DNA from: Bemisia tabaci
Taxonomy: Eukaryota; Arthropoda; Insecta; Hemiptera; Aleyrodidae
NCBI RefSeq assembly: GCF_918797505.1
Contig: NC_092793.1
Location: forward strand, 76,691,912-76,755,911
Length of the DNA stretch: 64,000 bases
Direction of reading: 5' to 3'
Shown: positions 11,118-24,800 of the stretch, piece after piece
Layout: the number at the start of each line of letters is the position of its first letter
How positions within the stretch are numbered: the stretch's first letter is position 1
Made by a program: the position numbers and the translations under genes
The notes under the pieces: generated by a model
What the model was told of the DNA's origin: nothing
Databases searched by the model: none
Seen by the model: only the letters and a program-made list of their open reading frames with translations

Positions 11118-11845
11118 GAGGAGTCCGCAAGTATTGCAACTTCGCACGAGGGATGTGCCCCGGTTTCAAAAAAGATCTTCATATCAACTGAACTTCTCCC
11201 TTTCCTCTCTCTTTTCCCGCCTTCACTCGTGTGTCTCGTTGTCCCGAGTACCATTTCTCGACGGAAAAATCGCGATATTATGAAATTAAATTGCCGACTT
11301 TTTTACGAATATTCGGCGATGAAATCGCTAGGATCATTAACATCCGAGCGATTATCCTCAATTTTGTCGCAACTTTATCTCTATAAAATCGCATACGGTA
11401 AAATCAAAATTTTGTCTCAATTTATGGCGATTTTTTGTTCGATATACTGATGAATCGTCGTCGATAAAATCGCCATTCTATTGCAAATTCATGCGATTTG
11501 ATAAAATCGCCATTCTATTGCAAATTCATGCGATGAAATCGCAAGTTCGTATCCGATAAAAATGCAATAAATCAACGTCGATAATATCGCGATACATTCT
11601 CCGGTCAAATCGCAACTTATCGCGGTCACTGCTACTTGGGCAAGGGGCGGGTTTCAGACTTCGATGGCTATGGGTATGAGCGAATTTATTTTTCATATCA
11701 CCATGCGTGAGACACAACCCCAAAAAAGTATACGGGAGCATAATATGAGCAAAATGCTATGAAGAGACCATCGGGGGTCCCAGAGCAGAGCACCCGACCC
11801 CTGTTGGAGCAGGTAATGCTGTAAGGACAGACATGAGAAGCCCTG
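11118..11845. other. AATCGC-rich stretch with a 37-bp tandem duplication; no gene
   Basis: From about 11250 to 11620 the sequence is full of AAAATCGC/GCGATTTT motifs on both strands. At 11463-11535 a 37-bp unit containing CGCCATTCTATTGCAAATTC occurs twice in tandem. A 115-codon plus frame (11103-11450) reads through this biased sequence and is not convincing as a gene. Confidence 0.45.
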
Positions 11846-12101
11846 CGGGTCGATTATTGAAATTGATAGACGAAGCTACAGACAAAGATGACAAAAGGGA
11901 ATTGGAGGGATCCTATTTGTGGAAGCGGGTGGTTGCAATGGACAAAAAAAGGTAGGTAATAGATTAACTGACGGCAACCACGAGAAACCCTATAGCTGGT
12001 CCATCATTTTCTCCCTTAGTCTGTAGCGACTGCCCATTTCAACCAATAGGATTGCTCCATACTCCCTATGTCTTCTTTGTTTATTTTCAATAATCAGCCC
12101 G
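11846..12101. repeat. CWG-target MITE, copy 5
   Basis: The element begins CGGGTCGATTATTGAAATTG and ends AATAATCAGCCCG. The flanks are CTG on the left and CCG on the right, so one base has changed. Relative to copy 1 its interior is inverted (GAAGCGGGTGGTTGCAATGG comes first). Confidence 0.8.
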
Positions 12102-12222
12102 CCGGTTGTTATCACCGAGACAGTAGTGCGGAGGAACGGGCCTCACTTATTTTAAGAGGCTGCGAAAGAGATTTAGGTTCCTAAATCTCAGTACTCGCAG
12201 CTTTCCGAGGAAGGAAAGAGTA

Positions 12223-12730
12223 CACTGAGAAAAAACTATGGTTATAATTGGACTACGTTAAACAGAAAGGAACCAAGCCACATCAGCTATTGCCAAATTT
12301 AATTGGGCAGTTTAATTTTTTACGTGAAAACGGTTGTGCGGATTTTCGTGCAAATTTCAGTGAAAATTCTCCACGGTGCGAAGCAAATTCCTTAAAATTT
12401 TCAAAGAAATCCGAACAAACGTTCTCTCGTAAAAAAGTTAATTGCCCAGTTAAACTTGGCAATAGCTAATGTGGCTTGGTTCCTTTCTGTTTAACTCGGT
12501 CCAATTATCATATTAATGGTGTTCAATATGCACTCTTAATTAGTAGTGGCCATAACCAATAATAGTGATATTTCTAATGGAGCAATCGTAATTTTACAAG
12601 TGTGCGGTACATTGTAAAATTACTATTTGATGGTAAAAATATCTCTATTATTGGTTATAGCAACTACTAATTAAGAGTTCATATTAAACACCACTAATAT
12701 GGCAATTAAAACCATAATTTTTTCTTACTT
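12223..12730. repeat. TA-flanked palindromic MITE hosting a nested MITE
   Basis: The left tip TA+CACTGAGAAAAAAC and the arm ATGGTTATAATT are mirrored at the right end (AATTAAAACCATAATTTTTTC). The arms continue as CTCTTAATTAGTAGT..CCATAACCAATAATAG and its complement around a centre near 12605. The element is split on the left by the 12252-12508 insertion. Confidence 0.7.
12252..12508. repeat. MITE with ~50-bp TIRs (GTTAAACAGAAAGGAACC family), copy 1
   Basis: The terminal inverted repeats are long and well conserved: GTTAAACAGAAAGGAACC..CACATCAGCTATTGCCAAA and its complement. AATT adjoins both ends. It lies within the palindrome 12223-12730. Relatives are at 29880-30138 and 41161-41585. Confidence 0.75.
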
Positions 12731-14373
12731 ACGATGGCACCATCTTCGGAGATCATTCAATATCAGTGGGCGATGCCAATCAAACCCAGTGGCCAAACCT
12801 CTGGCCAATAGGAAATGCCGCTTCTTTTTTTGGCTTTTAGCGCTTCGTCTATGTCTTTAGATCCTTGGAGACGATTTTAGAGAGCAACTCGGTCGAATTT
12901 CTCCCCGCAGCCTCGAGGTAGGCAAAAAGCGGGACACGCAGTCACATAGTTGCTGCCAAAATTGACGTTACAGTAATGTTTTCGTAACGTTTTCTTGGCG
13001 TTATTTTTGGCTCCTGCCGGTTGGGGCACGCTGTGATGAGGACGACGGCGTACCCGCGTACCCTCGGCAAAATTATTTCATCCGGTCGAAACGAAGAGCA
13101 CGTTTTATGGATACGTTGTGTAAATTATTAAAATCAAATGCCCGTACTCTTTCCACACATAAACCTTTAAAGTAGATGGGTAAGTAGGGGTTGATGCCAC
13201 TCAGCTTGTGGAAAGTTTACGAGATCGGTGCGAAAGTGTTGCCTCCTTTTCTGCGAACAGCCTGGTGGTTAGAGCGATTCATTACTCACGAAATCTCACA
13301 ATAAGCCCCAGCCTAAACTGGGACTGAACTTAACTGTTGGGAAGGATGGGATTTTTCGGTGGAAAAGGAGAAGGGGATATTTCGGTGGAGAAAGGAGAAG
13401 GGGATTCTTCACCTGTTACGGCCCACTAACAGGACTTTTCTGAGGAGAAGGAGGCCATGGAACCAATGATTATAGGTACTGGGAAATGACTGATACAAGG
13501 AAAATAAGGAATATATAGGTACAGTATGGTAAAAAACTTGAAAGAAAAAATTGGAGTATTGAATGCTCATTATTACCCCCCCCCCCCTCCCTCCCACCAG
13601 ATAAAAGAACAGGCTGCTTCAGTTCGCAGATACGTCTATAGAGGATGTACCAAGGATGCTGGACGCTCGAGGAGGATGTGTTTTGGATGATGCAGTATTT
13701 GAATTGCCCGCCCCACCGGTCAAACCGTTGGAGCGTGGGCCTGCCCTCCTTCCCCTTAAATTGAAAATAGTTTCATCTGTCCCCCAAAAATTCTGGATGT
13801 TGGAAAAAAACCTTCGTGAGGATATTTATTTCTTTTCACCGTTGTTCTTTCAGATAGCATTTTCTGAAATTTTCGTCACGGAGACCTCGAAATGCGTCCA
13901 AATGGAGTTAAAATTTAAAACATTTTCTGGATCTGTTGAATGCAACAATTGGAAAGAATTTTGTGCTGAAAGTAGGAGAAGATTTTTTTGCAGAAATCGA
14001 TGGAAAACCTGCGTCACGAGAGCCTCAAAATGAGTTCAAATAGAGTTAAGATTTCAAACACTTTCAGGGAGGCCCGGGCCCCCGTCTAGATTGCAGGTTG
14101 GTTTCAGATCCCCCAGACCCCCCGGTGGTAGGGGGTCCGAGCCCCCCCCCCCCCCCCACCCAAGACCTAGGTAAGCCTATTCGTTGGAGGCTTAACCTGT
14201 TTGGTTTATGAACTTATGCTGTCTTTCATCTGCCCTTGACTCCTTATTTCTGGTCATCTTGCCTGCTTGAATGCTCACTCCTGGTACGCGTTCTTTTTGA
14301 ATAAATCTTTGAAGTGTAATCGTCAACTTGTGTTCGTTTTCCTTTTTTGGTTTATACATACATAAAGTCGCTT
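12731..14373. other. No gene recognised; local duplication
   Basis: The stretch contains C/G homopolymers (13578-13588, 14143-14157). A ~57-bp block (GTCACGGAGACCTCGAAATG type) is repeated directly ~137 bp apart (13874-13930 and 14011-14067). The 125-codon plus frame 13656-14033 spans the first copy and has no recognisable domain. Confidence 0.35.
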
Positions 14374-14607
14374 TTATAGCGCCGCCTCGCGCTCTGCGAC
14401 GCCCAATCGCCATTGCCCCCTATCCTCCCAGAGATCATCAGGCAATTGGCACCTTCTGATCTCCTCCTCCACCCCTTGTCGCCAACCTTTCACAGGACGT
14501 CCACGCCGTCGCCTTCCGGGAGGAACCCAATCGACGACCTGCTTGGGCAACCGGTCGTCTGCCATCCTTTTTTGGTTTATGCCTCCAAATATATCATGTA
14601 GTACCAA
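14374..14607 (-). pseudogene. LINE reverse-transcriptase C-terminal tail (RTE/CR1-like)
   Basis: The 77-codon frame reads ADDRLPKQVVDWVPPG, then RRRRGRPVKGWRQGVEEEI, then EDRGQWRLGVAE. This order (basic RRxGRP, then Trp, then DR-x-x-WR near the end) is the familiar C terminus of many RTE/CR1-group LINE polyproteins. Everything upstream is absent, so it is a 5'-truncated copy. After the stop, on the minus strand, comes a short GCGACTTTATGTATGTATAA-type tail, which is a plausible element 3' end with short tandem TATG units. Confidence 0.65.
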
Positions 14608-14658
14608 GCGAGAAGATCAAAATCACTGATCTTAGATTTAAGCATCAATTGTCGAGGT

Positions 14659-15095
14659 TAGAGTCCCTTTATACCCAGAGTTAAGACAACTCGATTATCA
14701 GCTGACTGGCAGCCGGCCTTGACTGGCCATGGAGGCCGAAACGAGTGCACCCAAACGAACGATATTGAGGGATAAGGATCAGGAATCCTGCGATGTCTGG
14801 TCACACAAAAACAACAACATCAACAAATTGATCAATTAAAAAGAAAATGAGATTGGTTTGTGAATAATTTCTTAATCTATTTTCATTTTGGACCGATGGA
14901 AATGACAATTTACTCTTGATAAACCACAATTAGGTGATATTTTCATTATTCTTGTTCACATTCGAGGTACCGCCATCTTGGTGCACTCGTTTCGGCCTCC
15001 ATGAGCGAGAACCAATCAGAATTGGATTTTTTTTTAGGCCACTTTCAGCCGAACCAAAAGTGAGTTGTCTTAACTCTGGGTATAAAGGGACTCTA
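14659..15095. repeat. MITE with 8-bp target duplication (TAGAGTCCC family), copy a
   Basis: The termini are TAGAGTCCCTTTATAC and the exact complement. The 8-bp GTCGAGGT flanks both sides (14651-14658 and 15096-15103). The arms continue (GAGTTAAGACAACTC) and a second complementary pair (GGAGGCCGAAACGAGTGCAC) lies inside. An 8-bp duplication suggests hAT-type mobilisation. Copy b is at 55547-55858. Confidence 0.85.
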
Positions 15096-15103
15096 GTCGA
15101 GGT

Positions 15104-18100
15104 TTATTAGAAATTTCAGTGGGTAAATGAATGAGAGGGAACAAAATATACGTGAAGGTTAAAATGGAGTACCCATTGATGATTTCGAGTACCTAGGGCT
15201 AAGAAAAAGTCAGGAGTCTAGCATTGCCAGACGGATTCCTTAAAAGTCGAGGAAAGAGCCTGGCGTTATTGATGCATGGCCCTTAAACGAGAATCCGAGA
15301 ACGAGAACCCGTTTATAGATCATCCGAAGGTGTAAGATTACAGCATTCATGAAGTATACCTACTTTTTCAGAAAAATTTGAAGCCCAAAAGCAATTTTCG
15401 ATGTTCAGATAACATTTTTAAATGAGAGGAAAAATTCAGAATCTATAAAATGTAAACTCCGAATAAAATTTCAAAAATAATCATGGTGCTTCTTAAATAA
15501 TGAAGAGAGGATTCAAGTGGAAAAAGAGGTAATGGGTTATGGCATCGGGCCTTGGAGACAACACTATCATTATTTCATTCCTAAATTGACAAAGATAAAA
15601 TAATATCATTGAAAGTCAACCTATAAGCTGCTGGAGGTGATTCTATTATTTAATACTTAATATGTTTCGTAAATACTTAAGATGAGCTTAGATTGAGCAG
15701 TGATAAATACACCGGACTCAACTGTTTGCAGTTTTCTGGCAGCCGTTGTTACCACCTGCAGAAAAATGTTCTCAATCCTAAATCTGGCATGGCTATTCAC
15801 GAATATATATACGCCATATACATTCATTTACATATTTCCAGACCAGTGGACACTCCGCTCATACCTGCAGCCATATGGCAAAAGAATCCCGGTTGTTATT
15901 CGTTTTTCTTTGAGACTGCCTTCGTACCTTTCCTTGAAAATTTAAGAGGGAAATATCATAACATTTGAATCCTTATACAACATTCTATCTTAGCATAGAA
16001 ATATTTCTTAATAATGAAAACACCTGGAAGCCCCCAAAAAATGAAAACGCCGAAATCACCTAAGAAAAAATCAACTGAAGCGATGATGATCAACTGTCTT
16101 CTTCTGAAAAATGATCGAATGGATTTAGGGCAGAGTCTTAACTGAAAAAAGTCAAGTTTATTTACAAAACATAGTATGTACATACATAAAATCTGCCAAA
16201 GAAATCTGGAGGACAAATGATCGGTAAATTACCTGTTGAATGAAGTTTGACTCTTGCAAAAGATGCAATTGGGCTTGCCCAAAATATAAATGAAAAAAAT
16301 AAATAAATAAAATAGCTAATAAAACAATAAGGAGGACGACTTACAAATTTAAAATCTGCATTCGAAATCTAAAAGTAGGTTTTAAGTCTTGAGAAACTTA
16401 AAATCAGTTCATCAGTTCAGAGTTTGAGGCCACTCTAATCTGAACAGCTTCATAACTTGTAGAATTCAGCAACATCATCATATTCATGACACAACAGCAA
16501 CAGTGTGTCAATTTTAAATGTAATTTGTGCAAAAATTTCTGACCCTTAGAACTTTCAGAGATTTTTTCAAAGTTTGTGACTTGACTCGCAGATGATGCTT
16601 TGATTTTTGGACTGATTAAATTGGATTGGTGTCTGGCAGCTCTGGCTTCAACCAACATTTCTTTGAAAAAGGTGTTTGCTCCCTGACAATAATGCACTCC
16701 AAATCAATGCAAGTTGGACACATCAAAGAAAAATTTGCAGAAAATTCACGGAATTTCATAAGCAAAATGTTGATCAAATGTAAACTTCCAGAATTTCCTC
16801 TTCCCTTTGTAAGCACAAAAATAAACGAAGAATGTATTCAAGGGATGTGCAGCTTTTGAGGGGGGGGAAAAAAAACAAAAAATCCATCCACACACCATTC
16901 TGAGGTCTGAGCTACGAACAATGATTAGGGTGACCAGAAAATTTGAGGATGAAACGCAAACAAAATGCGATTATGTAGTATAAAAAAAAAAGGATATTAA
17001 AATAAAATTTGCTTTAATCTGGTGCGTTAGATTTTATTCTTTTTAGTCTGTCTCCAGTGTTATATTCTCAAGCTTTGGTAAGACTCAGAAATGAGAGAGA
17101 TGATTGAAATCTTCAAAAAATGAAGGAGCATTTCTTAAAAAATCAAGATATTGGTGATTTAAATTAAAACATGTTTCAGATACACTTCGAAGAAAAAAAT
17201 GATCCTTCAAAATTCAACTTTCAGCTCTTAACTAAAACTTAATGTAATTTTTGGACTTCTGACTCAATTTTCTCAAAATCACAAAAATGTGGCGAACACT
17301 GGAGGTGAATATGGTGTGATCAATCAATTGAAGATGAACTACTTTTACTTAATCACTCATGAAAAATGTCATAAGAGGACATCAGTGTGAATCTGAGCAA
17401 CAAAGACATAAAATTAACTGTCGAGCAATCAAATATTTGAGAAAAAATGAAAAATACCTACTTACTGAATCATTAGCATTTGACCGTGCAACGATTAATG
17501 AAACTTGGCTTTCTGCATGAACTTTTAATTCCTTTCATCATTAAGATACATACCTCACCGTCTATGAAGACTAGTGACATGATCCAATATCAATCCAGGT
17601 TTATTTAGTCTAAATAAAAAAATTCTCAAAACCGTAGAAATTCAAATCCTCAAAACATGGATGGAATTAATTGATTCCTTGCAAAGGGACCTGAGTCAGT
17701 TACTTAATTTCGAAACTGTACCATTTCATTTAGTTACCTATGACCTGGTTGAACAGTCTTAGAAATGTTTGCTAGGTATTCCTCTACAATTATCATGGAT
17801 TACTTAGCCTGTCAAAAAATACTGATTTTTCCCACAAATATTCAGCAAAGGTGTGTGAGACAGCAGAACAAATCACAAATATCAAGTTTCTGGACAAAAA
17901 GAAGAAAAAGAAATCTAAAACAACACTTCTCCCTTCCGGCAAGACTGCCAGTCATTTTTGGACTCCCAAAAATGCTGACATTGCGAAGCCATGATGAAAA
18001 ATTTTGGTACATTCGAAGTGGATTTTGATTGATCAACATATTTTTATCAAATTTCCTCTGAGCATGTTGCCTGCAAAATATCATCACTAATACTCTTAAA

Positions 18101-18801
18101 TACTTGGAACAAGCATACTTTTTTTTATCAAGCAGATTGGCCCAGGACAGTCTACTTAATAGGTTTTGAGAAATTTTTTAAATGTTTGCAACATCTGTTC
18201 TTAAGGAAAAAATTACCTGAGTGATGATACTGCTTTCTGCTTACTAGGCAACAGCATCTTTCTGCCTCCAGTAAAATTAATGACTTCAGTTAATACACTG
18301 GATGAAAGAGCAAAGTAGACTGAAGCCAAGCAAAGGGTTTGATCGTCTTTATCTTAGTTAAGAAATAACTTTTTCTCAATTTTACAAAACTTGACGGGAA
18401 GGTTCGAAGCTGAAATGTGGCCAAACTCTTAATTGCAGATCAGTACCTGAGAGACAATCAGCAAACTGGTCAGAGGAAGATAAATCATGTTTCCACTGGT
18501 TCCTTGAGTTCATCTGAATTTCTTCCACTCCCTCGCAGCAAGCACTCTTCACCCTGACACCGCACACTGATTTATTCTGATCAAATGGATGGTTACCGTT
18601 CTGGCAACTTGCGCAACAAATGGAATGATAAATACGACCATCGCATTGTACTCTCATCAAATTCCACTATCTATGAAACAAACCACTGGTTTTGAATACT
18701 TAGAGACCGGGAAATGAGTAAAAGGCTTCAACGGATTTTAATTGACCCGTAATCCCTTAGGATATAAGCTCTTTCCAAACTTACGGGCTGATCCAAAGAC
18801 C
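15104..18801. other. Long stretch without recognised genes
   Basis: The sequence is AT-rich with only short frames and no recognised domain. A ~90-codon plus frame at 15693-15968 and a ~86-codon minus frame at 15956-16216 look like chance. The part closest to 18800 is probably INTS6 3' UTR: a minus-strand AATAAA is present at 18571-18576, ~230 bp after the stop. A 92-codon Cys-containing minus frame (18382-18660) lies in that putative UTR and overlaps the signal. Confidence 0.35.
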
Positions 18802-21800
18802 TCATCTGGCTCCGTTGTCCATTAGTTGAAATTTCTCCATACCTAGAATTTCTTGCATATGGTTATCCAGAACACTGGCAAGATGTTGACGCTTGAACCT
18901 CAAGGATTCTTCAATTATGTCTTGGATGGTTTGCGCTTGGATTTGTGGGGAGCCTTTCAGCGACTTCACGTGCCGAAACAGGGCTTCATAATCTGAAAAA
19001 AGAGGAAACAAAAAGTTTCTAATGAGAAGGCATTAAAATACTTTTGAAGATGAATGAATTCAATTTAAGCTTACCAAAACCAAAGATTAACAAGATGTGG
19101 GGCTTACCAATTTAAATTTCCTTTGCCCGTATAATGGGAGGTAATCTGATAAAACAGAGTTCATCTCCTTTCAATGAAACTGTCACGCACTGTATCTTAA
19201 AAATAGAGTTCTAATAAAACTTCGTCCTACATTACGAGACAGACTTAAAATTCGCAGATAAAAACTCTACAGACGCTTAGCAAAATCATAGAGGGAAATG
19301 AAGAAAGAATGCTTCTTCATGGACCATTGAAATGTTGGATGTTGGGTGCGACAAATGCATGGCATTTTGAAATGGTCAATTTTTAAATAAAAATTTGATA
19401 GAATAAGAATTTAAACATAGATGCCTTGGAACATTTACTGAGATGGACCACCCTCAAATAAGCTAGCATTTGATTCGAGATTCGAAGCTACATTTTCTTC
19501 TTTGAAAGATGAGAGAAGACTCTTGACAACTAAAATAATAGTTAATATCGGGATTATTTTTCCAAGAATGTAAAGAGCTTTGAATTTAGGAGGCATTTCA
19601 GTTTATTACTCGACGTTTTGAAGTTGTTAATCTTACAAAAAAGTGGCTGAAATCTACAGAGAATTGAAACTGAGAGCTCTGAAATTCGTGCTCCATGATT
19701 CTTTTACATCAGATACTACCAGTAATGGACAACTGAGCTGGTTTGAAATCTGAGGGTGGAACCATTAGATTTTAATTAAAACTATAAAACACGCGAGGCT
19801 CAAAATACTCTGCTCACCCAGTCTCAAACGGGACCGGGGCTTCAAATAACCAGCGGTTGATCTGTTCAGTGGCTTCAGCGCAAAGACCCTCAGTGAATCT
19901 ACAAAGGAATAGCCATCAGTTTTGCTGTACTGGGAAAAATAACCTTACCATAACCATGATTTAAGATTGATAGGCTATGGACCAGTAGACAAGGTATGAT
20001 TCAAGCATTCTGATACATGTTTCTGAACCAAAATTTCACATAGAACACGATTCACACAACAGAAATTTCTGAAATCAACACATAACTAAGATGTTACCGA
20101 TTTTAGTTTACATTGGTTCATTAGGTTTTGGGAATCTTGAATTCCCAGCTCACAAGAAGAACATGAGTCTACTTGCATCAAATCGCACACACTACGATGG
20201 TTATGGCAGGCTTCTTAATCAAGCTGTGTTCCCTCCCTGCCCTGTGTTGTTCCAAGTGTTAACAACATGCAACAGATGAGCCAAAGCACCGATATTGCGG
20301 TTGCCATAATTACATACCACACAGACTGTTACCGTAACAATTAGTGCGCAATTTGACTCGCATAGACTTCTGTTTTTTCATGAGCGGGAGGTTTAAAGTT
20401 ACACATCAAGAAACTTTAAATATCTTAGTTAGTTAGTTTTAGTGATTTTTGTTGCCCAAGTTGTGTTCTGCGTGATAATTAAAGCCATTTCTTCAATGAA
20501 TACTTGTCCCAAAAATTAAACGATTAATTGCTAGGTATTCAGTGCTCCTTTTTGCATTACACAATTTTACATTAAACTTTAATCTGAGGAGGGTGAGAGC
20601 TAAGCGGGCCACACATCAAACTGGTCGCTTTGATCGCACCAAATTGAGAGGATAGTTTTAAAAAAAGGAGCACACGATGAACTTACTCAAAACAGCAAGG
20701 TACAGGAGGACTACTTTTGTTGATGGATATCAGTGAGTTAAACTCTCAAAATAATAGTGACTGACAATTTGAGAATATTACGAAAAACCAACAAATTTTA
20801 ATGGCTTAAATTTAGAAGTCCACAAGTGCTAAGAAAGTCAATTTTTAAAAAAATCCAAACTCAGATCGTGGTTATGTAAATTTTAGAATGCTTCAAAGTA
20901 TAGGAGATGAGACCCAAGACAAGACATTGTGCAAAATCACACTTCTAATGCCAGATGGTAAATGCAAATTGTCGCTATTACAGGATTTGAAGAGCTGTTT
21001 CATCCTAAAAAAATTTATTTAGCACCAATTTTGAGTAAAAATTGAATTGCGGTATATTATAAGAAAAAATAAATTGGATCAGGAACTTCCATTAAATTTT
21101 GCAATATCAAATGCAGTTTTTTTTTAAAAAAAAAAAAAAAAACATTACACAGCTACTTCATCTGTAGCACCTGTAAAGTCACATTTCAATATCTAAACCG
21201 GTTGCACAAATCCCAAAAAATCAGTTATTTTCAGATATGAAGCTTGAAAATCTTACGCAGTTGACTAACCACTATGAATGTTGCCAATCTACCTGAACGC
21301 TTGGCGCTGAAGTGTGATTTTGCCGAGGGAAACTTCCAGCAGAGCCTCAAAAAATATCGTTATAGAATCATTTCATTTTGATACAAAGACAAAAATCAGT
21401 CTAAAAAAACTAGATTATGAGATATGTTTGGGCATAACAGTCTGTGAGAATGAAAACATGAAGGATGAAAACCGTGAACAGCTTCTTCTCTGATCAAATT
21501 GTTAAAAATGCTAAGTTCAATTCTCATAACTTCAATTTACGTGGATATTTTCAAAACCAACAGATTTATGGGCTGAAATGTTTGTTCAAAGTGCTCCAGA
21601 GCGGAGGCATCAATTTGGAGTACTTCAATACTGAAGTCCCTTTTCCTGTAGACGGTCGGTCATTTTGTGATGCTAATGCACCAAAAAAGGCCAGGATCCA
21701 TCGTAAGTTTAAAATGGATGCTCAGAGGGAAAAAATGATCGGGACAAATTTAATGAGACTCTACTGGTGCAGAAAGCGTAATTGTCACAGAAAGCATGAA

Positions 21801-24800
21801 AGCAAAAACACTCGCCTTCAAATGAACCACAAGAGAGAGAGTAAAAGATTAAACGTCACAGTAAATTTTTCGTCACTGAAATTTTATAGAAATACGATGG
21901 GCGTATTTAAACATTCCTTTCAAATTCATCCCATGAGTTGAATGACAGTTTTTGTCTGAATTAATTCGCACTTTCTCACGTATTTTCTGATGGAGGAATT
22001 TCCCTGTGTGCTAACATTAGGACAAGAATAAAGATGCCCTGCATCAGAAGAGAAAGGAAATGTGTCTGTGAAACAGCAGTTTGGTTATTGGCTTAACTAT
22101 AGGTTAATGCCAATGCCAAACAAGGCCTCTGTTGATTAAGTTTTTAACGCGAGTGTGAAGTTTGAATTTACCTACAGTTAAAAATATAACTACAAATTTT
22201 GATTTCTCTTTTAGAGAGATTTTAGAAGTTTTCAGTATATTCAATGTGTTCTGCTAAAAATTTTGGTTAGAAAACAAGTGCTGCAGTAATTAATCCTTAC
22301 TCAGACCCGGTGGTTCATTCCACAATCTACACGGGCTTCACATGAGTAATTGACTCAGCGCAGAACATGGATAAAAAGACACAGATAAAACCAAACGAAA
22401 GCATCAGGTTGATATTTTCATCCATTAAAGAAGATAGAATACCTGCCATTTTGAGTCATTAGCAGGCATTAACAGGGCATTGCTATCTTTCGCAAGAACA
22501 ACAGGTCATTTCTTCAAAAATCAACAAGAAGACTATCCATGCAATACTGTATCATTGAAAGAGTTCAAAATATGATTTTCTACAGAATTATTGAAGTTCT
22601 GTAAGCATGACAGGAAATATTTTTCATTCTTGGATTCACCAATCATTACAGATACAAAAGAATACAGTCTTCTGTACCAAGGCGCACTTTTTTGGCCTCA
22701 ACTTCAGGCATAATTACCATGTATTAAGTAATACAACTACTTTCATTTCATTAATTTTTTACAAAAAGTAAGAACAGTTAAATGATCTGACACAGATCAT
22801 GAATTAGGAAAATTCAAATATTCTTCAATTTTTTCAACTAAAAAAAAGAGAAGGAAAAAACAAAAGAACTTCTCTAGCTCATGGGAATGTTATCATGACT
22901 TATGACATTTGAAAAAATGATGTTGTAAAAATTTACAAGATGTCAAAATAGTTCATGTGTCATCTGATCATGTCAAAATAGTGGGCTACCCTAGGAATAT
23001 CCTTGAAAATTTAACTTGATGCTTTCGAGAGAATCAAAAACAATGAAAACAAAGCTAAATAATTTTTCTTTAAAAAAAAAAAATAATAAAAAAAGGAGAA
23101 AAAACTGAATCAAGACTTTTATCAACATGATAAACATTTAACTTGTGGTTTTAACAACTGTTCCCAAGGAAGATAAAAACCAAAACCGAATCTCTTCAAA
23201 ATTCTCGTAAACAATTAGAGGTATATCAGTGCTTTTCGTTGTACAAATCAGGTTCTACGTGGATTTTGATAAAGAAACATTTATCAAAATGATTATATTT
23301 GTACCCTGTCTAGTGGTCCATTGTCAAAATGTAAGTATTCTCGTTTCTTATGTATGTACTTCTCGAATTTGAATTAGAGCAAACTGAGCAACAGCCCCAA
23401 TCATTAGTATCAGAACAAATATAATTTGATGAAGAGATCATATCTTTACTATTCAATTTATCTTCCTTAGGGTTGGTGTATTTGTGTAACCACAAATCTC
23501 GTTCCAGTCTCTCATATAGCAGCACAAAAAGTAACCATAGAAAAACAAATACACAAAGATTAGAGCGAATGAAAAAACGAGTGCCCAAGAGGAAAGTATA
23601 AAGCTAACTGTCACAAAATCATTCTTTGACGGTTATGTTGGGAATATGCTAATATCGAACTTGAATTGATGGGGTCATAAAATCTTTATTCCCTCTCCGA
23701 GACCAAGTTCATTAGAGCTCAAATGATGTAAGAGAGACTTGCTTCTTTCCAATTGGGCACTAAAAGCAGTGAGGGTGGTTTGTGGCTTTGATGCAAAAGA
23801 TGCTGGTAATATTTGATAAGACCTGAGGTATGACAAATTTATCACTAAAATTCGAACATTACTGAACTTCCTGTTCTTCATTTTTGACGATTGTAACGCA
23901 ACTTGCGGGAACGAAAGACAAGAAATTAACTTAAACAGAGCTCCAACGCTCTCTTCTTTATTTAAGTTACTTCAACAAATTACTTGAATATGAACTGTAT
24001 TTGAAGTTCTTCCCCCTTAAAATGAAATGAAACACTTTGGTTCCTGATCATAAGAACTGCGATTCAGCACAATAGAGCAGACAAGATTATTATGGTATGC
24101 ACAGAAATATTAGCTTGGTTTAATTTTCGCATAATTCGAAAAGGTTTCAAACAAACAAAAACTTTCAGCCCCTCACTATTTGATTGAGAAAGTTATACCA
24201 CTTAAATTGTGAGACATGTTAGAGGCTTCTTTGAGTTTTGTTCCCACTTTCAAAAATTTATCACCTCTCCAAAATTGTTCGATTTCTATTTTTAAAGGGG
24301 TAACAGCTGCTTTTTCCAATCACAAATATTCTGCAACATCTTTTCTATCAGAACCTGATAATCGAATTGAGAGAGAACTCCACTGTCCAAACTGCACAGT
24401 CGCACAGGTCGGGAGGGAGGAATAGCTTCCGAGATACTTACTTCTGCCAGGTTTCTTAATCTCTTTAAACGCGAGCGCCCGCAAATTCATGTTATGCTTT
24501 TTAACCTGAGCTGAATCAATTATGCTATCAGCTTTACAGTTAGGGGGGAGAGGGGGAGGGGGAGGAGGAGGGTTATAGTTATGGTTACTGTTGGTGTATG
24601 CAGGGCTATAATCGTTGAACTCTTTGAATGGCGTCTCGAGCTCTTCCAGTTTTGGGGGCACAGGGTCTGGACTTGGCAGGACGCTGCGCTGGTTGGATTC
24701 ACTCGATGCTAGGCTCCCATCGTACGGCTGGAGGATTGGTGGTGGCACATCTGCCAGCGGAGGAGAAGGTGACCGCGAGCCAGGTCGCTCTCTTTTCAAA

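Noticed and set aside
11463..11535. Short direct repeats that could suggest a CRISPR array
   Set aside because: Two head-to-tail 37-bp units with no variable spacers, in insect DNA, so a tandem duplication.
13656..14033. 125-codon plus frame
   Set aside because: It spans one unit of a local duplication and has no recognisable domain or splice context.
18382..18660. 92-codon Cys-rich minus frame downstream of INTS6
   Set aside because: It lies in the likely 3' UTR and overlaps a candidate AATAAA. No family was recognised.
21465..21941. 158-codon plus-strand frame inside INTS6 intron 14
   Set aside because: No recognisable motif. Lys/Asn-rich composition follows the AT-rich background, and the length is within reach of chance for 64 kb in six frames. 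Transcript evidence would change this.
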